Shown here piece after piece: positions 1-8,444 of a stretch of DNA of 34,912 bases. The notes under the pieces are model-generated. The model made no database searches and was not told the origin of the DNA. It saw only the letters and a list, made by a program, of their open reading frames with translations. A program made the position numbers and the translations under genes. Position 1 is the stretch's first letter, and each line of letters starts with the position of its first letter. Location of the stretch: contig JBDVGI010000271.1 in the NCBI GenBank assembly GCA_039962885.1, forward strand, positions 1 through 34,912, in the 5' to 3' direction. This stretch comes from Litorimonas sp039962885 (GTDB taxonomy: Bacteria > Pseudomonadota > Alphaproteobacteria > Caulobacterales > Maricaulaceae).

Positions 1-92
1 TGTTTAATACGTCTCATTCTTCACTCCATGAGGATGAAGATGAGCAAAGTCTCTCTTAGCCCAGACCTAAATCTGTGCCATGGGCGCTGACT

Positions 93-395
93 TCAGACAG
101 TTCTTACCTTCCTGAACCGCGATTGCGGAAAAAGTGCGGATCGCGCCCTAAAGTAAACTTTTAGAGTATCGCCTTCAATTTCAGCAGAGACTGATTCAGT
201 CACAAACGATATGGGGTCATCAAGCATTACAATTAAATAATCATTGTCATAGTAAGTTAAAGTAGTAGACGCTTGCACAGGCCAACCTGCATATGAATGT
301 GGAGCGAACTTGGCACGATTAAAATAATTTATCATAAGATTACAACATATTAGCACTACAAGTAAAAAACTTAATGTCTTCCATTTTTTATTCAC
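93..395 (-). CDS. Hypothetical membrane-anchored protein
   Basis: A 100-residue open frame that I do not recognise. The N-terminus is a lysine-rich start (MNKKWK) followed by one hydrophobic segment at about residues 8-24, which fits an uncleaved signal anchor or signal peptide. The remainder (about 75 residues) is polar and would lie in the periplasm. It contains a beta-rich stretch ending in an arginine-rich tail. No gene is visible upstream on the same strand; the next element is a degraded IS6-type end at 463-606. Length and composition are compatible with a real small gene, but no family evidence supports it and it may be a remnant. Confidence 0.45.
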   Translation of the reverse strand: MNKKWKTLSFLLVVLICCNLMINYFNRAKFAPHSYAGWPVQASTTLTYYDNDYLIVMLDDPISFVTESVSAEIEGDTLKVYFRARSALFPQSRFRKVRTV

Positions 396-462
396 GAGTG
401 TTATCTCGTTTCCATTTGTCCTCAGAAGGCCTTTCTTATCTTAAGGGGTAGGAGTTAAATAC

Positions 463-606
463 GGAGTGACACTTAATATCAAGATCAACATTATAGAAAT
501 TTAGATTAAATGCTCACACCAAGTGGGATTTAGTTACCCCGCCAGTTTGTTAATAACACTTTGAAACATTAGAAAGTTCGGCTTGCGGAATTAACGTGAC
601 AAAGCC
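463..606 (+). pseudogene. IS6-family transposase 3' remnant plus terminal repeat
   Basis: In one frame this reads SRSTL, a stop codon, KFRLNAHTKWDLVTPPVC and a stop. It matches the C-terminus of the fragment at 9090-9255 (SRSTLQKFRQNAKAEWNLIT), and that end resembles IS6-family transposase C-termini. It closes with AATTAACGTGACAAAGCC, the same terminal sequence found at the ends of the elements at 2518-2611 and 8445-8749. The in-frame TAG and missing 5' part show it is a dead right end. The rest of the 396-720 gap holds no gene that I can support. Confidence 0.6.
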
Positions 607-720
607 GTTTGAAGGATTTGAGGTTTATGATTTTATTAGTTGAAGACTTACCTTCGATAATTAATGTAGCCACTTACAGATGAAGTGCTCTTTGGCAATT
701 GAGGGTTGAGTAGGAACATT

Positions 721-2136
721 ATGCAGTTGAACGAGTATATAAAATATGATGCAATGGCATTGGCAGAACTCGTGCGCACGCAACAAGTTTCAGCAAAAGA
801 GTTAGCAAGTTGCGCGCAAAAAAGATGTGAAGATGTAAACCCTGCCATAAATGCTGTTTTAGAAGTTTTCGATGATGCTATTCAAGAACCAAACCTTAAC
901 CCTGTAGGGCCATTCGTAGGTGTTCCTTTTCTTCTAAAAGATTTAGGGGCCTGTGAAGCAGGTCGAAAACAAGAGCTTGGGAGCCGCCTCGCAGAAGGCA
1001 TTATTGCTGAAAAGGACAGTTTCCTAACAACGCAATTCAAAAACACGGGCGTCAATATTATAGGCAGGACAAGCTGTCCTGAATTTGCGCTCTCAGGGGC
1101 GACTGAGTCTGTTATATCGGGCATTACCCGAAATCCATGGGCGCTCGATTTAATGGCGGGTGGGTCAAGCGGCGGCGCGGCGGCGGCAGTTGCCGTAGGT
1201 ATCGTTCCTATTGCGCATGCAAATGACGGCGGGGGGTCAATACGTATTCCTTCTAGCTGTTGTGGATTGGTGGGTTTAAAGCCGTCACGGGGACGTGTTT
1301 CAGGCGGGCCTGACATGTTTGAGCCTTTAATGGGCTTGGCGTCAGAATTTATTGTCAGCCGGTCCGTTCGCGATAGCGTGACTATGTTGGAGTCCGTGTC
1401 GAAACCTGCGATTGGCGAGCCATTTATTATTTCTCCGCTTGGGACAATTTCCAAGAGGTCAAAACCTTTGAATATTGGGTTTACGACGGGGCCTTGGGCC
1501 GACGGGGCTGTGGACCCCGAAATTAAATCTTTGACTGAAACAATTGCAAAGCTATGCGGTGATCTGGGGCATAGGATTGTTGAGGTTCCGTTTGAATTTG
1601 ACTTTGAGCGTTATGAGCATGCGACCTGTGCAATCTGGGCGGCGGATTTAGTGACTGGTGTCGATGCGCTTGCGTCCCATACGGGACGTACACCGATCGA
1701 AAACTATCTGGAAACCGTGACACTCGCTTTTTATGAACACGGAAAAAAAATGAGCGGCGCTGATTTTGTAACGGCTCAATTAACGCTCAATGAATTACGC
1801 TTACAGGTGGGCGAATATTTTACAGGGTTTGACGTTTTACTGACACCGACTTTGGCTTTGCCTCCGCAAAAACATGGGTTGTTTTCTCAAAACCTTCCTA
1901 ATGTTTCTGCGCATGATTTTTTTGCCCGTCTAAGCACTATTGAACAATTCCAACCTGTATTTAACATAACAGGACAGCCAGCTATTAGTCTTCCGCTTTG
2001 CGAGAATAGTGAAGGTCTGCCGATAGGCATGCAGTTTTCCGCTCATTTTGGGCGTGAAGATATTTTATTGAGTTTAGCAATGCAGCTTGAGCAAGCACTC
2101 CCATGGTCTGACCGCCGCCCAAAAGTGGAGCCTTAA
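721..2136 (+). CDS. Amidase (amidase signature family)
   Basis: Hydrolyses a C-N amide bond with the Ser-cisSer-Lys triad of the amidase signature family. The triad is visible as Lys73 (FLLKDLG), Ser149 (GGSSGG) and Ser173 (DGGGSIRIPSS), counted from the ATG at 721. That ATG has AGGA five bases upstream; a TTG at 706 would add five residues. The ANDGGGSIRIPSSCCGLVG block resembles the 6-aminohexanoate-cyclic-dimer hydrolase-like branch more than GatA, and a separate gatA is present at 29441-30907, so this is a catabolic or detoxifying amidase. There is no signal peptide, so it acts in the cytoplasm. The gene is followed two bases later by an MFS fragment, and the neighbouring operon encodes another amidohydrolase and a TonB receptor. 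The family call is firm; the substrate is unknown. Confidence 0.9.
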   Translation: MQLNEYIKYDAMALAELVRTQQVSAKELASCAQKRCEDVNPAINAVLEVFDDAIQEPNLNPVGPFVGVPFLLKDLGACEAGRKQELGSRLAEGIIAEKDSFLTTQFKNTGVNIIGRTSCPEFALSGATESVISGITRNPWALDLMAGGSSGGAAAAVAVGIVPIAHANDGGGSIRIPSSCCGLVGLKPSRGRVSGGPDMFEPLMGLASEFIVSRSVRDSVTMLESVSKPAIGEPFIISPLGTISKRSKPLNIGFTTGPWADGAVDPEIKSLTETIAKLCGDLGHRIVEVPFEFDFERYEHATCAIWAADLVTGVDALASHTGRTPIENYLETVTLAFYEHGKKMSGADFVTAQLTLNELRLQVGEYFTGFDVLLTPTLALPPQKHGLFSQNLPNVSAHDFFARLSTIEQFQPVFNITGQPAISLPLCENSEGLPIGMQFSAHFGREDILLSLAMQLEQALPWSDRRPKVEP

Positions 2137-2137
2137 A

Positions 2138-2506
2138 TTGACTCAAATAATTCACCAAGATAACCACATCACAGCCAACGAACTGACAACGATTATCTTA
2201 GTGGGCACACTCTCTGTAGCGACCCTTCTCGTTCTTCCCATACTGGTGACAGGATCCATAAATGGATTGGGGCTTTCGCCAGAACAAGCTTGGCTCGTCA
2301 TGTCTATAGATCAGTCAGGTAAGGCCATGGTGCTTAGCGGCACAGCAACAGGCATAGGTGTTGCGGGCGGGCCTATGATCGCCGCTATGCTTTTGGATAC
2401 GCATGGATTTAACGCTATTAATGTTTTTAGCGCAGCTGCGTGCTTACTGAGCTTAGCATTGATGGTTGTGGCTCTGCTTTGGCTTCGTGAATACCGAAAG
2501 GCTTAG
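2138..2506 (+). pseudogene. MFS transporter with internal deletion
   Basis: A 122-residue frame begins at TTG 2138, right after the amidase stop; an in-frame TTG at 2087 also exists. Residues up to about 62 resemble the first transmembrane segment and loop of an MFS protein (LSVATLLVLPILVTGSI...GLSPEQAW). After the joint near 2318-2335 the protein continues as the last two segments (GTATGIGVAGGPMIAAMLL ... LREYRKA). The intact MFS gene at 2619-3743 shows the corresponding pieces at its two ends: GLSLQNALNIVSLEMWGMA near the start and MVFTNSAIAIGLALGPAIAGV near the end. I therefore infer that about 250 central residues were lost in frame. It probably once formed an amidase-transporter operon. 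A functional two- or three-helix product is unlikely but not excluded, because the frame remains open. Confidence 0.6.
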
Positions 2507-2517
2507 AAACTAGGTTG

Positions 2518-2611
2518 GGCTTTGTTACGTTAGCTCCCCTTTTCCGACTCTATGCTAATTGAGCCACATGAAAACATCAATATGGCGCAATGCCGTTAAC
2601 CTGACAAAGCC
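2518..2611. mobile_element. 94-bp MITE-like derivative of an IS6-family element
   Basis: The left end reads GGCTTTGTTACGTTAGCTCC and the right end CGTTAACCTGACAAAGCC. Reverse complemented, the right end matches the left at 13 of the first 15 positions. Internally it keeps about 60 bp matching the left end of the larger remnant at 8445-8749, including the transposase start (ATGAAAACATCAAT), and then jumps to the right end. It lies between the 3' ends of the MFS fragment and the MFS gene. Confidence 0.65.
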
Positions 2612-2618
2612 AACAAAA

Positions 2619-3743
2619 CTAAGCTTTCTTATTCGAAGGTAAAAGAAAGGCCAAGACAGCCATAAATCCAAGAGCCGCGCTAACCGTGAGAAGGTTATAG
2701 TGTTCTCCCTTAATAAGCACGCCTGCTATTGCGGGGCCAAGGGCAAGACCAATTGCTATGGCTGAATTTGTGAAAACCATCAAACCCCCAGTCTCATCAT
2801 TTGAATTTACAGAGGCAATAAGAAAAGGGACGGTAAGCATCCATGCAAAGGCAAAAACCAACCCAATAATTGAATAAACAGTGATTGATGAAAACAGACC
2901 AAGAGAAAATGTTGCGCCGCTAATTAAGACAAGTCCCGCTAAAAGCAAAATGCCGCGATTTAAACGTCCTGCTAGAAGCGTAGCACACGCTGCCCCCGCG
3001 AGAGCGGCTAATGACGTGAAGGATAATATATTCCCAATCATCAGGGTCTCAAACCCTGCCCAATGACCAATACGTTCAAAATTCGCCCAGATAGCACTGA
3101 TACCCACGTAAAACACGAAGACACCTAACAGGGCTAAAACAGGCTGTATTGACCAGTTGAAACGACGACGTTCAGTACTGTCTGTCTTAACCTCGTCAGG
3201 GAGTTTATTGGCAAGAGGAAAAGCCAAAACACATAAAATAAGTAAGGGAACAAAAAAGCCGTTCATACCAAATTTCACAAGCAGCCTTGAGACAATAAAA
3301 ATCCCTATAACTTTGAAAACAACCTGCGCCAGAACCCATAATGAAAAGGCTTTATCAGGTTTTGACGCCTGCCCTATCGTTGCCATAGTCACGGCCATAG
3401 CCACACCTGCTCCTAATCCTCCCATAAAACGAACAGCTGCAAGCGGCTTGAATGACAAATTAAAAATAGACGGAAGCGCGAAAGCCACGATCATTAAGGC
3501 CAAAGATACAAATGTGATTTTGCGCGAAGAAAATCGCTTCATTAAAAATATAGCTGGCAAAACCGACAAGGCCATACCCCACATCTCTAGAGAGACAATA
3601 TTGAGCGCATTTTGTAGAGACAATCCATTATGGGTGATTAAGCCGCCCACATAGATTGGCAGTAAGCCTAAACTCGCGGAAATAATCGGCGCTAAAAGAA
3701 TACTCGCTGATACTGCTGACTTATCCGCCGTTACAATTGCCAT
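2619..3743 (-). CDS. MFS transporter
   Basis: A 374-residue inner-membrane protein with roughly twelve hydrophobic segments separated by a charged central loop (about residues 183-200, LPDEVKTDSTERRRFNW), as expected for the major facilitator superfamily. FMGGLGAGVAMAVTMATIG at about residues 107-125 looks like the glycine-rich fourth helix of drug:H+ antiporter-type members. It is the last gene of a minus-strand run TonB receptor (7309-4952), HDAC-like hydrolase (4877-3750), MFS, with only six bases to the hydrolase, so co-transcription is very likely. It presumably moves the substrate or product of the hydrolase across the inner membrane. The direction of transport and the substrate cannot be inferred. 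Confidence 0.85.
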   Translation of the reverse strand: MAIVTADKSAVSASILLAPIISASLGLLPIYVGGLITHNGLSLQNALNIVSLEMWGMALSVLPAIFLMKRFSSRKITFVSLALMIVAFALPSIFNLSFKPLAAVRFMGGLGAGVAMAVTMATIGQASKPDKAFSLWVLAQVVFKVIGIFIVSRLLVKFGMNGFFVPLLILCVLAFPLANKLPDEVKTDSTERRRFNWSIQPVLALLGVFVFYVGISAIWANFERIGHWAGFETLMIGNILSFTSLAALAGAACATLLAGRLNRGILLLAGLVLISGATFSLGLFSSITVYSIIGLVFAFAWMLTVPFLIASVNSNDETGGLMVFTNSAIAIGLALGPAIAGVLIKGEHYNLLTVSAALGFMAVLAFLLPSNKKA

Positions 3744-3749
3744 AACAGG

Positions 3750-4877
3750 TTACCTATGATCTGGAACGTGACGAAGATTTTCGGCTGCGCCTCTAATAAC
3801 ATTGGCCTGATGCGGTTGTAGAGCTTGCCACCCCATACCCGCAATAAGCGGGCCAACGGGGTCAACTACGCCGGAATCAATTTGGGATAATGTTTCTAAG
3901 ACTTTTAAGCCGCAAAAGGGAACTGTCATGGCGCTATAGCCCCCCTCATGCGTCATCATTAATTTACCGCCGCAAAGCTCATCTGCCGCCTTCATTAGCA
4001 ACGCCGTCAATTTACCGTAAATTTCTCCGTAAAGCATATTACGGCCTAGAGGATCATAGCCCGAACCATCAAAGCCTGAAGCGACAAGAATGATATCTGG
4101 ATTAAATTTATGAAGCGCGGGAATTACAACTTTATCAAAGGCCTCAAGATAAGCCCCTCGCCCACTACCCGGCGGTAGAGGAATGTTGAGGTTACAACCA
4201 ATCCCTTCGCCTGCACCAATCGCCTCAACAGGGCCTGAATCAGGCGGAAAGCAATTATCTTGGTGGATTGAAATCGTCAGAACGTCACCTGAGTCCCAAA
4301 ATATTTTTTCTGGCCCATTACCGTGATGAACGTCCCAATCAACAATTGCCACGCGTTTTGCCCCGTGGTCCGCAATAGCTGACCGAGCAACAATCGACCC
4401 ATTGCTCAATAAACAAAATCCCATGCCTGTATCTGCTTCCGCATGATGGCCGGGGGGCCTATTGAGCGCATAACCATTTTTAACTGCTCCCGTCATAACA
4501 GCATCTAAAAGAGCAAGGCATCCGCCCGCAGATAATTTTGCAATATCAAAACCACCCTTGGAAAACGGCGTAAGGCCTCCCGCGTCGCCGCCATTATTAT
4601 CGCTGAGCTCTTCAAGAGATTTGATATAGTCTGGCGTATGAACTCGCAGGATTTTGTTCATATCAGCTGGCTTTGCCTCAAGGACATTTAGATGTTTGAT
4701 AAAACCCGACGCATCTAAAAGGTTTTTAAACCGCCGCTTTGTTTTTGGATTTTCATGATGCTCATCTGGTTCAATGAAAAGCGCAGGGTCAGGCTCTAAT
4801 ACACCAGCATAATGCTTAGTATCATGCCATGCATATAGCTCGTCCCAAACGAAACCTGTTTTCATTTTATTATCCAT
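3750..4877 (-). CDS. HDAC-superfamily zinc amidohydrolase
   Basis: A 375-residue class II histone-deacetylase-like enzyme, the superfamily that includes bacterial HDAH and acetylpolyamine amidohydrolase. All catalytic signatures are present: His144-His145 in RPPGHHAE, zinc ligands Asp182 and His184 in VDWDVHHGNG, Asp270 in SGFDGSGYDP, and the transition-state Tyr314 in HEGGYS. Family members remove acyl groups from lysine-like or polyamine amines. In a bacterium the target is more likely a small N-acylated amine than histone. There is no signal peptide, so it is cytoplasmic. It lies in the operon between a TonB receptor and an MFS transporter, with an amidase nearby, which fits an amide-utilisation pathway. 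The ATG at 4877 is used; ATG 4865 is an alternative. A hairpin precedes it at 4893-4920. Confidence 0.9.
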   Translation of the reverse strand: MDNKMKTGFVWDELYAWHDTKHYAGVLEPDPALFIEPDEHHENPKTKRRFKNLLDASGFIKHLNVLEAKPADMNKILRVHTPDYIKSLEELSDNNGGDAGGLTPFSKGGFDIAKLSAGGCLALLDAVMTGAVKNGYALNRPPGHHAEADTGMGFCLLSNGSIVARSAIADHGAKRVAIVDWDVHHGNGPEKIFWDSGDVLTISIHQDNCFPPDSGPVEAIGAGEGIGCNLNIPLPPGSGRGAYLEAFDKVVIPALHKFNPDIILVASGFDGSGYDPLGRNMLYGEIYGKLTALLMKAADELCGGKLMMTHEGGYSAMTVPFCGLKVLETLSQIDSGVVDPVGPLIAGMGWQALQPHQANVIRGAAENLRHVPDHR

Positions 4878-4892
4878 ATGTTTAATTCAACC

Positions 4893-4920
4893 CCCTTATC
4901 TCCTAAGGTAGAGATAAGGG
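4893..4920 (-). promoter_or_regulatory. Intergenic hairpin between receptor and hydrolase genes
   Basis: A perfect 10-bp stem (CCCTTATCTC at 4893-4902 with GAGATAAGGG at 4911-4920) and an 8-base loop lie in the 74-bp spacer of the minus-strand operon. On the coding strand it is followed by GGTTGAATT, not a T-run. It is therefore better read as an RNA processing, stabilising or attenuating element than as a classical terminator. Confidence 0.5.
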
Positions 4921-4951
4921 TTTATAGGTTGTAAATATTGAGTCGTAAAAA

Positions 4952-7309
4952 TTAAAATTTCACCTCAAACGATGCGCCCCATTCTCTTGGACGCGCTGCA
5001 TTTTGCTCAACCAATCCGAATCCTGGTTCGTCAGCAACCCCAGATGTTATATATTCAACATCCGTTAAGTTAGTGCCATATACAGCAATAGTCCAGAATG
5101 AGTCATCTGGAGAGAAGGTTATACGCCCACTTAACAAGGCGATCTCGTCTTGGATAAGTTCAGCTGTATTTATGGCGTCATTCGCCGCACTACCCCGGTA
5201 AGACAAATCACCGCGATAAGTGATATCGCCCCAATTACCAACGTCTTGTCTATATTGCCCCCCTAGAGAGAAAACCACATCAGGCGTATTTACAAAATCT
5301 AAATCTGTAGAAAGCGGGTTCACGATAGGTAATCCGAAAGACCCCTCAATAGCAGGCTCCAAACTTGTGTATTCTGCATCAATAAGCCCGATATTAGCCT
5401 GTAACAACCAGTGATCATCAGGCGCAAATGTCGTCTCGATTTCGAGGCCTTTTACTTCACCTTGCGCGGCATTAATTGTTCTTGGAATTCCGTTATCAAA
5501 GACGACAACTTGAATATCATCATAGTTTGAGAAGAACGCGGCCGCATTAACACGGGCGCGACCACCCCAAAAATCAGATTTGAAACCAACCTCATAACTA
5601 TCCACGGTTTCTTCGTCAAAACTTGTGGGCTCAGGAAGAGGTGCACCATACCTTGCATTGAAACCACCAGATTTGAAGCCTTGAGAGAAAGATGCGTATC
5701 CTAATAAGTTATCATTAACCTGATAATCGATAATGAATCTCGGTGTCACTTTCTCAAAGGCTTCTTCAGCAACAGGTGAATCCGTAATAAGCGGCACGCC
5801 GCCAGCAAGCGAACCTGTCGCATCAATGCCCTTCTCATCACGTGTCCATCGAATTCCGCCCGTCACAGAGAGCCTATCTGTGACTTCATATCCGACTTCA
5901 GCATAGGCCGCATAGCTTGTATTATCAAAAAGAACGCCTCCATCAACACTGTCAATTCGGAATATATTTAAGAACTGACAGGGAGCCGTAACGCCTGCGG
6001 GTACAAACGTACAAAGCTCATCGGCATTTATGGTAAAGGATTCTTGCGCAAATGGCACAGTCACAGAATCGTTTCCAGATTCTTCGAGATAATAAACACC
6101 CCCCACGAAATCCAATTTATCGAATGTAGCCGAGAGTTGGAACTCTTGGCTGAATTGATCAGCGTTACCAATATTCTCTGTGCTCACTAGCTCTAATGGT
6201 GATCCATCAGAATCACGCCCAAAAGCGGTGGATTGATCGCGGTACGCCGTGATTGATTTCAGTGAAAACGTATCAGACAGTTCATAATCAATTGTGCCGC
6301 TTATACCGAAAATTTCATATTCAGATCCGGTTGGCCCTGTTCCATTAGATGTAAATAAGCTTCCCGTTTCCACGAGATTCGCATCAAAAGGAACCGTATC
6401 TGCTGGCAACCCTGGAACGGTCAGAAGGCCCGGTATCCCACCACTATCTGCGCCTATGAGGTTATTAAAGAATATACCTGAAAATAAAGTTTCCGGAGCC
6501 CCAATCGTAATAGTAGACCCAGAAATAGTTGTTGTGACGGGAGAATCTTCATCTGCATCTGAATAATCAGCGGCAATATCAACAGTTAACCTGTCCGTCG
6601 GTTGCCAACGTGCAGACCCTCTGAGGGTGAAACGATCTTCGCCGCCGAGGCTCTCACCTGTGAGCAGTCGTTCCCCAAAACCATCAGAGCTCGTGCGTTT
6701 ACCAGAAAGCCTAACCGCAAGTGTATCGCTTAAGGGAACGTTTACAGCTCCTTCAAAATCAAGTCGGTCAAAACGTCCCGTCGTAACTTTTGCTTCACCA
6801 AAAAAATCATCCGTACTCGGCTTGATTGTCGTAACATTTACGGCACCGCCAATTGTATTTTTACCAAAGAGTGTCCCTTGAGGACCTCTCAAAATTTCGA
6901 CGGAATTAACATCTTTAAGATCCAATAATCCACCTGTTGAACGCGCAATATATACGCCATCAAGATAAACGCCGACCCCAGGATCAGATGTAGGTATGAA
7001 GTCTGTTTGGCCGACGCCGCGGATGAAAATTGACGTTGCGTTCGAACTCCCACTGATCGGGGCGGTAGCATCAATCGTGATATTTGGGGCGACCTCATCC
7101 AGACGCGCGATGTTGGTTATATTTCTAGATTCAAAATCTGCAGCCGTAAGCGTTGTAATCGCAATCGGAACATCTTGTTGGTTTTCAACGCGTTTTCGCG
7201 CCGTAACAACAACCTCATCAATTTGAGCAAAGGCCTGCTCAGTTATTAACAATGGAACTATGAGCGCGCATGTTCCCAATAGTTTCTTTTTTGAAATTAG
7301 AAGCTTCAT
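4952..7309 (-). CDS. TonB-dependent outer-membrane receptor
   Basis: A 785-residue receptor. The signal peptide covers residues 1-28 (cleavage after AFA). A TonB-box-like DEVVVTARK follows at 31-39, then a plug domain (LDEVAPNITID, VYLDGVYIARSTGG, VEILRGPQGTLFGKN) to about residue 160. The rest is a 22-strand-type barrel ending in the usual terminal phenylalanine (FEVKF). It takes up a ligand across the outer membrane using TonB energy. Its sequence style (VVVTARKR, RGPQGTLFGKNTIGGAVN) matches the large catabolic receptor group of sphingomonads and hyphomonads rather than dedicated siderophore receptors. It starts the minus-strand operon with the HDAC-like hydrolase and MFS transporter, and an AraC regulator is divergent. 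The ligand is unknown. Confidence 0.92.
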   Translation of the reverse strand: MKLLISKKKLLGTCALIVPLLITEQAFAQIDEVVVTARKRVENQQDVPIAITTLTAADFESRNITNIARLDEVAPNITIDATAPISGSSNATSIFIRGVGQTDFIPTSDPGVGVYLDGVYIARSTGGLLDLKDVNSVEILRGPQGTLFGKNTIGGAVNVTTIKPSTDDFFGEAKVTTGRFDRLDFEGAVNVPLSDTLAVRLSGKRTSSDGFGERLLTGESLGGEDRFTLRGSARWQPTDRLTVDIAADYSDADEDSPVTTTISGSTITIGAPETLFSGIFFNNLIGADSGGIPGLLTVPGLPADTVPFDANLVETGSLFTSNGTGPTGSEYEIFGISGTIDYELSDTFSLKSITAYRDQSTAFGRDSDGSPLELVSTENIGNADQFSQEFQLSATFDKLDFVGGVYYLEESGNDSVTVPFAQESFTINADELCTFVPAGVTAPCQFLNIFRIDSVDGGVLFDNTSYAAYAEVGYEVTDRLSVTGGIRWTRDEKGIDATGSLAGGVPLITDSPVAEEAFEKVTPRFIIDYQVNDNLLGYASFSQGFKSGGFNARYGAPLPEPTSFDEETVDSYEVGFKSDFWGGRARVNAAAFFSNYDDIQVVVFDNGIPRTINAAQGEVKGLEIETTFAPDDHWLLQANIGLIDAEYTSLEPAIEGSFGLPIVNPLSTDLDFVNTPDVVFSLGGQYRQDVGNWGDITYRGDLSYRGSAANDAINTAELIQDEIALLSGRITFSPDDSFWTIAVYGTNLTDVEYITSGVADEPGFGLVEQNAARPREWGASFEVKF

Positions 7310-7482
7310 ATTTAATTCCCCTTATTAGTCTATTTATAAAAATGTACATCAGGGCTTAAATATCACGTCACCAATAAGACATTATTTTATTGCATTTTCG
7401 GCACAAAATATGCAAGTTATCATCAACTATCTGACTATCTCATGATTTAATTCCACCTTTCACATAGGTAAAACGACCAAGA
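7310..7482. promoter_or_regulatory. Divergent promoter region, TonB receptor / AraC regulator
   Basis: 173 AT-rich bases separate the start codons of the divergent receptor and regulator genes, so both promoters must lie here. A tandem ACTATCT (AACTATCTGACTATCT, near 7424-7440) sits on the regulator side and could be a half-site repeat. I cannot assign -35/-10 boxes or operators with confidence. Confidence 0.4.
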
Positions 7483-8439
7483 ATGGCTGACATAATTAAA
7501 GAGAACTCGCCAAGAGGTCTATCACACACAAGCGATTGGGATAGGCAAGTCAAAGAAAACTATTGGGCAACAAAGATTGAACCCTTCAACCCCAAAACCT
7601 TCGACCTTAAAATTCATTCCAGACGTGCGGGTGGTTATTCCATAACTCATGTGAGTGTTGATCCCCATATCATTAAACGAAAGATAGAACATGTGCGCAG
7701 AGATGAAATCGCCGATGTATTAGTCGTGATGCCCATAAAAGGGGCCTGCATTGTAGGGTATGGCAAAGACCGCATCCCGCTATCCACATCCAGCATGTGC
7801 GTGTTTAGCGGGTGGGAGCCTTATTTTCTCCGCATAGATGAACCCTCAGAATTAATAACATTTCAAATGCCATGCAGCGCCCTTGAAGCCCGAACAAACG
7901 TAAAAACGAACAAATTAACCTTTAGTGCCATTAATACAGAAAATGGCATCCCGAGAGTTGCTGCAAACTTTCTAAAAGAAGCGTTCAAACAACTAGACCA
8001 TATACCCACAGGACAAGATAGAATTCTGTTCAACAACCTCGCATCCGTTATTTGCTCAGGGATTCAATCAATGCCAGAAAAAGAAGTGACGCGCTCGGCC
8101 TATCACGAAAAACTATTGAGACGCATAAGACGGTATATTGAAGACAATATCGAAGATGAATCCTTAAATGCTAATGCAATCGCAGAGCAGCATAATGTTA
8201 GCGTACGCTACTTAAACAAATTGTTTGAAGCAGAATCTGATACGGCTATAAAATATATGAGGTCTCTGCGGTTACGCTTATTTGCGCAGAGGATAATAAC
8301 AGACACGTCCAAAACTGTGACTATTAAAGAAATAGTCTTTGGTTGTGGGTTTTCAGACTATGCTCATTTTCACAGGGTCTTTAAACAATATTTCCAATGC
8401 ACACCAAATGAATATCGCAATCGGCATAAGTCCTTATAA
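7483..8439 (+). CDS. AraC-family transcriptional regulator
   Basis: A 318-residue protein. Residues about 50-150 resemble the beta-rich AraC-binding-like sensor domain (VLVVMPIKGACIVGYG ... MCVFSGWEPYFLRI). Residues about 208-315 form the two-helix-turn-helix AraC domain: LNANAIAEQHNVSVRYLNKLF is the first HTH and IKEIVFGCGFSDYAHFHRVF with YFQCTPNEYR the second, conserved motif. It is transcribed away from the TonB receptor across 173 bp and so is the probable local activator of the receptor-hydrolase-MFS operon, with an inducer related to the substrate. An IS6-type remnant begins five bases after the stop codon. The family call is firm; the target and effector are inferred. Confidence 0.92.
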   Translation: MADIIKENSPRGLSHTSDWDRQVKENYWATKIEPFNPKTFDLKIHSRRAGGYSITHVSVDPHIIKRKIEHVRRDEIADVLVVMPIKGACIVGYGKDRIPLSTSSMCVFSGWEPYFLRIDEPSELITFQMPCSALEARTNVKTNKLTFSAINTENGIPRVAANFLKEAFKQLDHIPTGQDRILFNNLASVICSGIQSMPEKEVTRSAYHEKLLRRIRRYIEDNIEDESLNANAIAEQHNVSVRYLNKLFEAESDTAIKYMRSLRLRLFAQRIITDTSKTVTIKEIVFGCGFSDYAHFHRVFKQYFQCTPNEYRNRHKSL

Positions 8440-8444
8440 TTTTA

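Noticed and set aside
1..92. Possible gene end or start at the window edge
   Set aside because: Only short frames (for example ATG 28 with 20 codons) and no recognisable product.
882..1454. 190-codon minus-strand ORF
   Set aside because: Exact shadow of the amidase gene; proline/serine-rich, with no independent start signal.
3750..4877. Calling this gene a true histone deacetylase
   Set aside because: The superfamily is certain, but bacterial members act on acetylpolyamines and other acylated amines. Nothing here indicates a protein substrate.
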